Assembly: GCA_030522415.1 (NCBI GenBank)
Contig: CM060121.1
Location: 2,060,976 to 2,124,975 of the forward strand
Source of the DNA: Channallabes apus
Lineage: Eukaryota; Chordata; Actinopteri; Siluriformes; Clariidae
Direction of reading: 5' to 3'
DNA: 64,000 nt
The notes under the pieces were generated by a model. It was not told the DNA's origin. It saw only the letters and a program-made list of their open reading frames with translations, and did not search any database. Positions 22,068-33,458 of the stretch are shown here, piece by piece; position 1 is the stretch's first letter; each line of letters begins with the position of its first letter. The translations under genes and the position numbers were made by a program.

Positions 22068-23702
22068 TGAGACTTCCGCCAGTGTATTTGCCGCCGGACA
22101 TGATGAGTAACACAAAGTGCGTGAGGCATTTGAGTGGAAATGTGTTATTGAGGCTGTTAAATGAGGGGAAGGATAAAAAGCCGAGATATGGAAAGGATAA
22201 AGAAGAAGATGGACTGGATGAGAGAGTAAAAGAGAGAGAGAGAGAGAGAGGTGCTTCAAGCTAAATTTGTTGAAACCGTACCGTGTTATAAGAGTTATGT
22301 GAAAGGAAATATATGTGACATCTGACCTGATGCTAACCTTAATCTGTAAGAGTACTTTTTTACTGTACTGTATATGCTTCAGTGTGTATGACATCCTGTC
22401 AAATTCGCAGACTTGATCTTGAGTATCAACCGCTTATCAAACGTCTCCTGTCATCCTGAGAATCTTCAAGTTTCTCGCTCAATTTCTGTCCAAAAGTGCT
22501 GACTTCTAAACCAGATGCACGTCTCATTCGAACGAAACCGATGAATGGATGCGGATGAAGTCTGTTAGGCATCAAGAATAGGAAATTAAATCCCTGTGCA
22601 GCGTGTTACAGAACAGTACATGACACACATTTGCAGCCGGGTGCGGGACGAAGGAGTATGAATGAGCAGCAGGGAGTCTTGGCTAATAAATTAAAGCGTC
22701 TTTCCAATTGTAAAGAGCTCTCGAAGAACCCTGCTGTGGTGTTCTGCTCATCCCCTCTGCTCCTTTCTGCTCTCAGGTGGAACTGTTTTGCAAACGCCAT
22801 GCCAGCCTTCGGTCCATATGTCCTGTCCGTTATGGGTGCCAGGACGGGCGTAGTAAATGAGAGAGGGGGGTTGGGATGTAAGGAAATGCCCCATTTACAG
22901 CCGAGCGAAGCCGAGAGAGGTGCCCACAAGCGCAGGTGCTCGGTCTCGAGTTCATCCAGACGAGATTGGCACAGATGGCTGGAGAAAGGTTCGAGCTGAG
23001 CCAAATCTGAAGAGCAATCCGTGTTTTCAAAATTTCAAAAGGCAGCTGATCATGCACGGAGAGCGAGAACGCCTTCTAAAATGGAATCAAATCATCCAGA
23101 TTTTTTTTAACTAAACATATTGTTCAAGTAATATATAGGCTTATAGAGATACTGTATATGTGATATTTCTGTATATTATAAAACAAATGAAAACGCAGAA
23201 TACAGTTCACCTCTCCCAAATGAAGCGGACAAGAAGCGGGCTAAATGATGTCTACCTGACTTTCTTACAAATAACGCACAATTCATTCAAAATATTATAA
23301 ACACACACTAGTAATTTGCACTTTTTTTCCATTTATTTAATTGTGTGAAATGGCAAATAAAAATAGATAATGAAAGCGATGATGATGTGGAGGTGAATTG
23401 GTTTAGTCTTGACTTCTGGTCGTGAGTGACAGCGTTGGGGGAAATCTGCTGATTGTCGAATCGTCGATTATAAAGTATAAACACAGCGATGGAGAGAAAA
23501 AGGCCAAAGCTGTCAGGGGTCCAATTTAGAAACAAAAGAAAAGAAGATGAAGAGAAACGGATAAAAGATAAAGGTATATAACAATGTTCTCTCTGTATGA
23601 TTAAGTTATTCATGTCATTATGTTAATTAGTGGTATAACGTTAACTCTTAGGTTTGTTAGCCTTCTTGCTTATGATGCTTGCTATGCTTACAGTACCTTG
23701 CT

Positions 23703-23704
<2 letters not shown>

Positions 23705-23779
<75 letters not shown>
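23705..23779. repeat. Long (AC)n microsatellite
   Basis: Uninterrupted CA run of about 37 units, likely to be highly length-polymorphic. Confidence 0.97.
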
Positions 23780-23780
<1 letters not shown>

Positions 23781-24413
23781 AAAAGCCTAATTTACAAACC
23801 AGCACAGAAATTCTAATGGTTTCTATTAAATACCACAAAATGTAACCACAAAATGATGCTTTGCAGCAAGACTGTTGCAAGTACAGTTATTTATTTCCAT
23901 TGTTTATTATGTTAATGTTGGCTATAGCCAATATATTTACAATATATTTACAGTATACTGTAAATAGCCAGTTTAATTTACATATGTGTAGATAGTTTAA
24001 AAGACATTTTCCATTTGCTATAACTCTGTTACGTGACAAAGCATTTAATTTGAGGCAGTAAATTAACCAAGGAGCTAATTGTTCCTCCCTTAGATTAGAT
24101 TAGATTAATAAAGTGTCCAATGACTGCCATCAAAAAAATCACTTTTATGCACGATAAGGTTCTATCTGAGATCTACCCCAACTTTTGGTGTTGGGGGGGG
24201 GGGGCGCCTGGAGGGAGCAATTCAGTGTAGAACCGCCACTGGTTGGCAAAATCACACAAACTCAGTACTAAAGTAAAAGTACAAGTACTTGCCTAAAATG
24301 TACTCCAGTGGAAGCAGCACTTAAATTTTTTTGTCAAGTAGAGGTATGTGCTCTGAAATGTGCTTAAATAATATTCCTCAATATATTATTAAATATATAT
24401 ACTGTATATAATT

Positions 24414-24435
24414 CCCCCCCCCCCCCCCCCCCCCC
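24414..24435. repeat. Poly(C) tract, 22 bases
   Basis: Pure C mononucleotide run. A G-run complement-type tract of 12-13 bases lies nearby at about 24191-24203. Confidence 0.97.
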
Positions 24436-24702
24436 ACAGGTTTAACAGGTTTTAAGAACAGTTGAATTGATGTTAAGTTGATGCTGTTGTTGTTCAAGTC
24501 TAATAGAGATTGATAGCGACAGGATTTGACATTAAATAAACAAATAGTGGGTACCATCATTAGCCACTTTTATTACTTCACTAGTTGCTACTGTACCTTT
24601 GCTACTCTATGTAATGAACTATGTAGTCTACACAATTAAACATGGTCGTACTACAATGTTGAAAATACAATACAAGGTTACAGGACGTGGCAGAAAATTA
24701 TA

Positions 24703-25903
24703 CAGTGGAATCTCGGATTCGTTCCGGAAGCGGCTCGTATTTCAAAACACTCGTAAACCGAATTGAATTCCCCCATAAGAAATAATGGAGACTTAAATTA
24801 TTCGTTCTACAGCCCAAAAAAATAAATACATAAAAATAATTAATACAAAATATAAAGTAAAAATAAAACAAATTAACCTGCACTTTACCTTTCAAAAAAG
24901 TAAAAATAAATCCAGACAGATAAGTGTTTCTGTTTGTGCGCGCAGGTGCTGTGTGTGTGTGTGTGTACAGTATGTGTGAAGCTAAAGTAAGAGAAGACTC
25001 TTACTTTCAGCCCCTCCCGTCTCCCCCTTCTCATCTTACACAGTAAACCTTTCTCCTCTCTTATTTGAATTTCACACAAACACACACACGCACACACACA
25101 CACATACACACACATACATACACACAGACATTAACGGAAAGACTATTTTGTCAGGAAAAATTAGCAAGGAACATCGCTAATGACACTTGTGTGAGCGCAT
25201 ACTAACGGAATCACTGCTGTAAAGTAAAACAAACAAACAAATGAATCTGCACTTTATTTTTGAAAAGAATTGTGACAGAGCAGTGTTTCTGTGTAGAGCA
25301 GGGAATGCGTGTGTGTGTGTGTGTGTGTGTGTGTGAAGCAGAGAGGGGGTGGTGGGTGTAAAGGTGAGAGAGAGCGAGAGAGCGCGTGTGTGTGAAGGGG
25401 CACGGTGTCAGATTATGCGCGCGCACACATAACGACGGGCTGAAACAGAGAGTGAGAAAATGGGTCTTTAACCTCTAATGAGACTTTCTTTTGCTTTACG
25501 CGCCCACACACGTGTGTTATAAGAAACAGCACATGCGCTGTACACACACGCTTACAAACACAAAATAAAATGTGTTTTACACACACACACACGTGGTCAC
25601 AGTGTTATAGTAAACAGTACACGCGCTCACGGATGTTGATTATACCAGTAAGAGACGAACACTAAAACCCAGCAGGGGAGTCGATTACCCACAATTCCGC
25701 AGTCCAAGAGAGAGAAAAACCGTTGGCTCAGTTGTGATCACGTGACACTCGACGTCAAAAACAAGAAGTGCATGCGTGATACATTATACTCGGTACTCGT
25801 AAACCAAGACTTGCTCGTTTCCCAAGTCAAAATGTATTAAAAATCTTTGCTCGTCTTGTGGAACACTCGCAAACCGTGTTACTCGTAATCCGAGGTTCTA
25901 CTG
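24703..25903. mobile_element. Nonautonomous pogo/Tigger-like DNA transposon
   Basis: The left end CAGTGGAATCTCGGATT and the right end AATCCGAGGTTCTACTG are inverted complements with one mismatch, flanked by TA on both sides. Subterminal CACTCGTAAACCG and CACTCGCAAACCG also pair in mirrored positions. The interior contains a diverged direct repeat (CTGCACTTTA...GTGTTTCTGT near 24879-24935 and 25245-25300) and several CA/TG runs. No transposase frame is seen. The superfamily is inferred from the TA target and CAG...CTG ends. Confidence 0.75.
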
Positions 25904-27515
25904 TACTTATCCATCCATCCATCCATCTTCAACCACTTATCCAAAGTCGCGTCGCAGGCACTGTACTGTACACTGTGAACTCTTTTCCTCTGCATGTTAG
26001 CTAGTTAGCTAGATCACTGCTAATCTTACCTTGTCAAGTGCACCCGCTTACGAGGTTTGAAAAAGGAGCCAGAAGAATCCTCAGCCCAGACATCAAGTGG
26101 GCGGGATCTTTTGCCTTACCGGTCATTTCTGTCAACTTGGACAGGTGGAACTGTTTTGGTACAATGTGAGTGACAGAGTGAATGCTTATGTTTAATGCAC
26201 TTTTGTGTGATGTTCATCTAAAAAGTAACGAGTCTTTATTTGAAACGTAGGAAGTAAAAGTACAAGTTTTTCATCCAATAATGTAGCGAGTAAAAGTAAA
26301 AAGTATCATATGAGGGAAATACTCAAGCAACGTTCAGATCCAGAGCACTTGTACTTCATTATACTCCTCTATAAAGAGGTAAAATCACGTCTAGTTAACA
26401 ATAAATTCATGAGAACTGTTTTTGTTCGCAGTTTGCACTGAAAATTCATTCATACTGCGTTCATTTTAAAAAGATACACAAGCCACGTTTTTTAGTACGT
26501 GATGTCATCATGCCATGTGACCTAATACAGCTTGCATTTATGAAACGTTCTGTATCTCAGTATAATGTTTTGTTAGCATTACTAGCAAACTGAAGCAAAG
26601 CAGATAATGACACACAACCCAGTATAACGAATGAGTTTACAGAGTTCTGCGTGGCTCCTGTTGCGTTTTTCTTTTGAGGAAATAAATGGCCTGTCTATTG
26701 TGCTATTGCAGCTTGTCAGACATAAATTGATATCAAACAAATTGCTATCACAGAGCTAAAAAAAAAAAAAAGGAAAAAAAAAAGCGAATGCCCTCTTGGT
26801 TTGAATTGGCGCGACGCCCCGGAGTGCGCGCACAAAAAAACGAGGGAATTGTATTATGAGCGATTGTTTTGGTTTAATGGATGACACACCCTCCGCTGTT
26901 TCTCTGCTCCACATGACAGTAATGCAGATTCACTGAGAAACACTGCAGATGTTTGCCTTCAGAGACGGCTTAACGTCTTCATTTTTTTATTTTTTATGTG
27001 GAAACAGACACCTCGGATGGTAAATAAAAACAAAAACAACAAGGACAAGTGGAAGAACGAAGGATGGAGTATGAACGCAGGCTGCGTTTTTTCATCTTCT
27101 TGTTTGAGAAGTCTCGTCTGATTTATGACTTCGGCATGCAAAGCAGAAAGTTCAGTCACGGTACAGCAGCAGAATGACGACCTGTTAACGCTCCGGAGGC
27201 CAGAGGTCGTCTTTCGGCTCATGTCTAACGGCTGTCAATCCGGTTTTCCTTGTCTTTCATACGGGTCAGTGAGAGATCGGTGCGCATGAGAGGATGCGTA
27301 TCTAAAACGGCCCGGTGTCACGCGGGAGTCTCGGGGGTCTGTGGCGGTTTTGCTGACCTTTCCTCAGAAAAGCGGCGGAGATCAGTCGAGTGTAGTCACA
27401 CTGACTGAACTTTACACGCCAGGTAATTTCATTATGCGTAGGTCAGGAATGACATCATCACGGACGATAAGCCTGACCTGGACTTTAGATTAATTCTGTA
27501 TTATAGGAAGTACAC

Positions 27516-27547
<32 letters not shown>

Positions 27548-27765
27548 CGTGGTGCGTGAGAGTGAAATCTTGAAGGTATTAAAATGTAAAGATTAAAGTG
27601 ATTTTTACTGAAAGTAAACTATAGTGAAAACAAACAACAACAACTGTCCTATATATGACTAACGAGGGGAAAGGGGCGGGGCTTAAAATGATTTTTCAAT
27701 TAGAAAACATGGCAACACTTAATCAGAGTTTATACTTTTAATAGATATAATTTTTACAAACTTAG

Positions 27766-28066
27766 TGGGTTCGAATCCCTTCTCGGGGTCTGTGTGCATG
27801 GAGTTTGCATGTTCCTGCTTGTTGGGTTTCCTCTGGGTACTCTGGTTTCCTCCCACAGTCCAAAGACATGCATGTAAGGTTAATTGCCATTTCCAAATTA
27901 CCTATAGTGTGTGCATAAACATGTGAGAGAGAGTGTGTGAATGTGTGTGTGTGTGCCCTGTGATGGATCGTCACCCCATCCAGGGTGTACCCCGCCTCGT
28001 GCCCTAAATATCCTTGAAGAGGCTCCAGGCCCCCCACGACCCTGAATACAGGATGAAGCGGTATAG
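27766..28066 (+). mobile_element. HE1/DANA-like SINE (copy 2, 5' truncated)
   Basis: It begins at the B box (GGGTTCGAATCCC) and retains CTGTGTGCATGGAGTTTGCA, the TTTCCTCCCACAGTCCAAAG block, GTCCAAAGACATGCATGTAA, a short TG run, GTGCCCTGTGATGGAT and the tail ACAGGATGAAGCGGTATAGA. The A box is missing. Confidence 0.88.
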
Positions 28067-28320
28067 ACAGTGATAATTATTACTGGCTTTGTTAACACTT
28101 TAATTTAGGTTTTGTTAATAATAATTAGGATAAGGTCTTTTTATATTACTGTATTGTCATGTAGGTATGAAGATAAACACACAAAACAATTCATTTCATG
28201 GAGAGCATTAGATATATAAAAAAAAAAAGGTTTCTTTTCTTTGAAAACAAATAACTTGGAGACCTTTAACTGACCTGGATCTGTCCTCCAGGGAGAAGGG
28301 TGCACTGCTAACAGCCTGCA

Positions 28321-28374
<54 letters not shown>
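28321..28374. repeat. (AC)n microsatellite
   Basis: About 26 CA units, 85 bp from a second long CA run. Confidence 0.97.
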
Positions 28375-28376
<2 letters not shown>

Positions 28377-28455
28377 CTCTTTCATGCATATTGGCAGTCC
28401 ATGAGCCTGAGCCATACCTCCTTCTGGCCCACTTTGGATCAGATGCACTTAGTGA

Positions 28456-28557
<102 letters not shown>

Positions 28558-29392
28558 ACAAGGGAACAGGTAAGCCCTGCCAGTTCCAGAGGTAACACCG
28601 TTATTACAAGCAAATCCATAACCATAATCCAGTCGCAGGCAGAGAAAAAGGTCAAAGGCAGCGAATACAGAACCAGGAATAAACTTAATGAACGAGCAAA
28701 CCTTCCTGATTGACTCAGCCAACACACGCAGAGACACAGCGCAAACAAAGATGTGCCCTTCTGCTCAAATGTTCTGAATAATATCAAACACACTGTGTTA
28801 CACGCTGTATACAGTACACACAGTCGAGTCCCGAAATATCAACGCTGAAATTAAGGATTTTATTTTTAAAGCTTAGACATATGGGACGCTGCCTATTTTT
28901 ACTTCTACACTGTAAAACTTATAAAGCCCCAAGGTGTCAAAGCTCACATATTCTCAGTCTTAGAGCTCTCCAAAATGTGTGTGTGTGTGTGTGTGTTAAT
29001 GTTTCAACTGAAATACAACTCATTTTCTTCTTTTTCACTCCTTGTTTAAACGCAGTGTTTCAGTGTCTGTAGCATGAATTGTATACTGACGCCCCTTTGC
29101 GGAAGTGCATTTTTCTAGCCAGTCAGAACACAGGTGGTTAACCGGAACTCTTGGCGGTCAAGCTACCCCGCGAGGAAAGCAGACACTCGCTGGAGGAAGC
29201 GGAACACCCTTCTGTATGGACAGAACACAGTACAGAGTACTTAGAGACAACCAAAAGACTTAATTCACTGGGGAACGATAGTCACTTTTTTTTTTACTCG
29301 CTTTCACTTTACACTGTCATACTGGCCTGGTTCAAAGAAGTTCTCCACCTCCTAGGACACACCCACAACAGAAACTATCCTCCCCGTCTTTG

Positions 29393-29835
29393 TCTTGCGG
29401 TCACGACGCGGCTGGATGTGGAAAACCTGGTCCAGCAGACCCTCGAACAGGAACCAGGCCCAGGTAACGTCCCACAGAGGATGCTCTTTGTCCGAGCTTA
29501 GGTGAGATCCCAAGTATTGGACTGGGCCCCACAGCTCCAGATTGGCATGCCACCCTGGGGTGAAACGCACCCTCTTACTCCTACGATAATGTTTCTGGTG
29601 GCCAACCGTGACACCTGCTCAAGGAACAAGACAAGTCCCCTCCCTCTCACATCTCCATCGACTTTGTTACCGGTCTACCACCATATGACAACAACATCTG
29701 CATTCTAACCGTTATGGACCGGTTCTCTACATCTGCCCACTTCATCCCACTACTCAAGTTTCCGTCCCTAAAGGAAACAGCCAAGCTCCTGATCAACCAC
29801 GTCCTTTACTTGTATGGAGACACGCTGCATTCACA
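29393..29835 (+). pseudogene. Ty3/gypsy retrotransposon pol fragment (integrase)
   Basis: Plus-strand remnant covering the linker before integrase, part of the HHCC zinc-binding region and the start of the DDE core. Readable blocks are LVQQTLEQEPGPGN, LFVRA-stop-VRSQVLDWA, a CHPG segment in another frame at about 29548, FWWPT (frame-shifted, about 29592), then SHISIDFVTGLPPYDNN and ILTVMDRFSTSAHFIPLLK at about 29660-29760 with the first catalytic Asp. The order matches pol of fish gypsy elements, in which integrase inserts the cDNA into the genome. At least one stop and several indels make it nonfunctional. Upstream and downstream parts are missing and no LTR is visible. Confidence 0.85.
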
Positions 29836-29849
29836 AAAGAAAAAATCGA

Positions 29850-30000
29850 AAACTTATCTTATAATTATGGTTTGTATTGTTGCAACTTACTATTTCATAA
29901 TTATGACTTGCTTTCTCATAACTATAACTTATTATCTAGTAACAATCATTATTTAACTGTGACTGTCTCATAATTATGCCTTATAATCTCACAATTAGAC
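29850..30000. repeat. AT-rich degenerate repeat (TCATAATTATGACTT type)
   Basis: The module CATAATTATGACTTGCT recurs every 25-30 bp in diverged form, directly after the gypsy fragment. Confidence 0.6.
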
Positions 30001-30189
30001 AATTGAATTAAAAAAAGTTGGAAAATACGGTGGAACCTCTGCAGTGAAATTTAATCCATAAAATTTGTAAACTCCCCTCGCTTGGCTTTCGACTGACACA
30101 AAAAAGATTTGAACGGTTCCTTGACATACGGGGAACTAAGCCGGAGTAATGTCTCGCTCGTTTTTTTCTTTCATATGCTGAAAATGTCT

Positions 30190-31818
30190 TACAATACAAT
30201 ACAAGTTTATTTATATAGCACATTTAAAAACAACTACTGTTGACCAAAGAGCAATAAAGGCAATTCACATACGAAAGCATTTAAATAGTAATTTTGTAAA
30301 TAATAAAAATGAAATTTAAGTTAAGGAGTATTAAACGCCTTAGAGAAAAGGTAAGTTTTCAAAGCAGATTTAAAAACTGACAGCGTTTGAGCAGACCTGA
30401 TAAATCGGAAGGCTATTCCATAGCCTAGGAACGATTACCGCAAAAGCGCGATCACCTCTATTTTTAAGTCCAGTTCTAGGAACAAGTCAGAATTACTTGA
30501 TCTGAGTAATCTCGACTGTGTGGGTGGATGTAATAAGTCGGCTAGATACCGTGGAGCCTGATTCCATAAGGACTTAAAAACAAATAACAAAACTTTAAAA
30601 TCAATTCTGTATTTGACCGGTAACCAATGCAGTGAGATCAAAACCGGTGTAATATGTTCACACTTACGCTTCCCTTTAAAAAATTCTTACCAGACAAAAA
30701 AGGCTTAACCTTTGCTAAAAGACGAAGATGGTAAAAGGAAGACTTCACCACAGCACATATCTGCTTGTCAAATTTAAGGCTGTTATCAAGTAAAACCCCC
30801 AGATTCCGAACACAATTGGTACTGTATGGTAACAAAGTGTCAAAATCGAGGTCATGAATGCTATGATCATTTGAGCCAAACAAAATAATTTCATTCTTGT
30901 TTTCATTAATACTTAAGAAATTACTAGCAAGCCAGTTTTAATTCGTCTAAACAATCTAATATAGGCTTTAAGGCAAACCTATTGTCACGCTTTAAAGGCA
31001 AATATATTAGTGTGTCGTCAGCATACAGATGATAAGATAAGCCATATCTAGATAAAATTGTACCCAAAGGGAGCATATAGAGGTTAAACAGTACCGGCCC
31101 AAGAATAGAGCCCTGAGGGACACCAGAACTTAAAAGTACATCAGAGGAGAAATTGGAGTCAAGGCAGACAGAGTAGCTCCTATTAGTTAAGTATGAACGG
31201 AACCATTGTAGCACCGTACCCCGAAGGCCCACACATGTCTCTAGACGTGATAATAGAATACCATGATCTACCAAGTCAAATGCTGACCTAAGGTCTAACA
31301 AGACCAACGCCACAGACTGCCCAGAATCAGTAGTCAGCATTACATCATTCATAACTCTTAGAAGTGCAGATTCAGTACTGTGATGGGCTTTAAAACCAGA
31401 CTGAAATTTCTCATGTAAATTGTTTTCATTCAAAAAGCTCTGAAGTTTACCTAGGACCACTTTTTCTAAAATTTTCGAAAGAAAAGGTAATTTTGAGATT
31501 GGACGAAAATTACTCATAAGGGTAGGATCCAGATTAGTTTTTTTAAGTTGAGGGAAAACAAAGGCATGTTTAAGACAATGAGGTATGTACGGTCCCAGTT
31601 TGCAGACTTTTGTTGAAGAAAGACAACAAATCAGGGCCAATAACTTGGAAAACTTGCTTAAGAAAATGTGTGGGAATCACATCCTGAGGACAATTTGTGG
31701 GTTTTAACAATATTACAATCTCATTTAGGGAAGGCAAGGTGGTAGGTTCAAAGACATACCATGTAGAAGAGCATAGAGAAACAGTCTTGTACTGTATGTT
31801 CAGGCAAATCTCTTGCAA
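30190..31818 (-). mobile_element. 5'-truncated L2-clade LINE
   Basis: Minus-strand non-LTR retrotransposon. The 3' end is at about 30190, where the element sequence ends in a short (TTGTA)-like tail next to TATATAAATAAACTTGTATT, the usual kind of L2 terminus. The 5' part (endonuclease and most of the upstream region) is missing. Reverse transcriptase and the C-terminal region are readable in three frames. Confidence 0.87.
30438..31818 (-). pseudogene. L2-type reverse transcriptase, frameshifted
   Basis: Remnant of the enzyme that copies the LINE RNA at its target. From the 5' side: EIVILLKPTNCPQDVIPTHF (31700s), then after a frameshift NFRPISKLPFLSKILEKVV, FQSGFKAHHSTESALLRV, VALVLLDLRSAFDLVDHGIL with a catalytic Asp, GVPQGSILGPVLFNLYMLPL and the active-site motif YHLYADDTLIYLPLK near 31010-31040. 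After a further frame break come NCVRNLGVLLDNSLKFDKQI and LHWLPVKYRIDFKVLLFVFK, typical of the L2 C-terminus. The signature motifs survive but the frame is broken at least twice, so the copy is dead. Confidence 0.9.
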
Positions 31819-32340
31819 AACTTTAATTCTTAAAATAAAAATTCATAAGGGAGGGCATTCGTATGTCTAGGAGCTTCTGAAGTTGGAATTACCTTATACA
31901 CAGAAATGTTTTAATTGTACCTAATTATTTATTAAAAGCCATAAGAATACAAAATGCTGAGCAAATATTCCTACAAATATACAGATATACAGTATGTAGA
32001 CAAATTAAATTAACATAAACAGTTCACAAAAGAATAGAAGATACAAATTGCGGTAAAGGAAAAAATATATCTTAGGTAGAACGAATGTGTTTGATCGCAG
32101 CAGTCAAAATTTGGTCATATCAAGTTATGAAAACGTGTGAATTCTTGTCTAAGTGCATGGCCTCTACTCCCTTACTCTCACTCTGAAAGCTGATCCAGGG
32201 ACAGTTTTAGCGCTCAGTGGTTGGCCATTTTTCTGAATGAGCGCTGAAGGGAAAATACAGAATTACAGAGTTCATTGGCTTGAGCTGTGGCAGGAAGTAA
32301 CGAGGGACAGCTAAAGGATGCTGCTTCTATTCTGCTGTAA

Positions 32341-32343
<3 letters not shown>

Positions 32344-32409
<66 letters not shown>
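32344..32409. repeat. (AT)n microsatellite
   Basis: About 33 AT units. It is the left part of a longer AT-rich tract into which a Tc1 remnant and a SINE appear to have inserted. Confidence 0.97.
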
Positions 32410-32410
<1 letters not shown>

Positions 32411-32414
<4 letters not shown>

Positions 32415-32992
32415 TACACTCAAAACATTCAAAAGTTTGCGGTCACTTGCAAATTTCTTTGTTTTTGTTTAGTGGTTTATTTTCTACATTCTACAACAAT
32501 ATTGGGGATTTCAAAACTATAAAATAACACATATGGAATTAGGTAATTACGTAACATCAAGAAAAACACCAGTTAGTTGTTATTGTAAGACACAGAGGTC
32601 GGCCTTTCTGTAATAGTTCTTGCAAGAACAGAATTGTGTCAAGTGCATTTACAAAATCCGTCCAGCACCATAATGAAACTGTCTCTCATGAAGGCCGTCC
32701 CAGGAGGACGAGACCAAAACCTCCCTCTGCTGCAGACCAGAAGTTCATTTAGAGTTATCAGCCTGAAAAATGACCAATTAACAGCAGCTCAGATTATAGG
32801 CATTATGAAGTCTTTACAGAGCAGAAGTAGCAGAAACATCTCAATATCAACTGTTCAAAGGAGATTCATGCAGTTTTTGGAAGCCTTCAGCTTTACAATG
32901 TAGAAAGAAATAAACATCAGGAACCATCATGGAGTTAGAAAGTGACTGAACCTGAGTTAGAAAATATGCACTTTTGAACGGTAGTGTGTATA
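32411..32992 (+). mobile_element. Internally deleted Tc1-like element
   Basis: The outer ends are inverted: the left end has ACATTCAAAAGTTTGCGGTC and the right end TGCACTTTTGAACGGTAGTG. Inside is an N-terminal transposase fragment (QHHNETVSHEGRPRRTRPKP in one frame, LKNDQLTAAQIIG in another) that joins directly to right-end noncoding sequence. The catalytic region is deleted. It lies within an AT repeat, consistent with TA targeting. Confidence 0.8.
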
Positions 32993-33027
32993 TGTATATT
33001 TGTATGTATATATATATATATATATAT

Positions 33028-33415
33028 ATTCATTCATTCATTCATTCATTCATTTTCTATACCGCTTAATCCTGTGTTCAGGGTCGCGGGGGACCTGGAG
33101 CCTATCCCAGGAGACTTCGGGCACTAGGCGGGGTACACCCTGGACAGGGTGCCAATCCATCGCAGGGCACACACACATACACACACTCACACACCCAATC
33201 ACACACTACGGGCAATTTAGGAACGCCAATTAGCCTAACCTGCATATCTTTGGACTGTGGGAGGAAACCGGAGCACCCGGAGGAAACCCACCAAGCACGG
33301 AGAGAACATGCAAACTCCATGCACACAGAGACTGGAATCGAGCCTGGCCGGGGAATCGAACCCAGACCCTGGAGGTGCAAGGCGACAGTGCTAACCACTA
33401 CACCACCGCGCCGAC
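33028..33415 (-). mobile_element. HE1/DANA-like SINE (copy 3, full length)
   Basis: The best full-length copy. On the minus strand it runs from a CGGTGGTGTAGTGGTTAGCA head (33415) through the B box, the CTGTGTGCATGGAGTTTGCA block, the CA/TG segment, GATGGATTGGCACCCTGTCC and CCTGGGATAGGCTCCAGGTC-type sequence to a tail of GAAT repeats at 33028-33050. It is flanked on both sides by TA repeats. Confidence 0.93.

Positions 33416-33456
<41 letters not shown>
33416..33456. repeat. (AT)n microsatellite
   Basis: TA run continuing the AT tract on the far side of the SINE; a similar run lies at 33006-33028. Confidence 0.9.

Positions 33457-33458
<2 letters not shown>

Larger units (their letters stand above)
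24256..26372. mobile_element. Old repeat of the AGTACTTGTACTTTTACT type, split by a Tigger-like element
   Basis: The left part (24256-24330) and right part (26225-26372) both carry AAAGTAAAAGTACAAGTACT-like motifs that are typical of a common fish DNA repeat. The 1.2-kb element at 24703-25903 lies between them. A related copy occupies about 60951-61976. Ends and superfamily are not resolved (hAT-like is possible). Confidence 0.45.

Noticed and set aside
22606..23057. Frames of 120-132 codons on both strands in a GC-richer patch
   Set aside because: Open on both strands with no homology I recognise and no splice sites; better explained by local base composition, possibly a conserved noncoding region.
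29393..29835. Endogenous retrovirus
   Set aside because: The integrase and linker features fit a Ty3/gypsy retrotransposon; no envelope or LTR is visible.
30820..30826. TACAGTA in the L2 LINE as a frame-breaking scar
   Set aside because: The current frame reads through this site with family-like residues on both sides, so removing five bases does not restore anything; it may be ancestral or a chance match.
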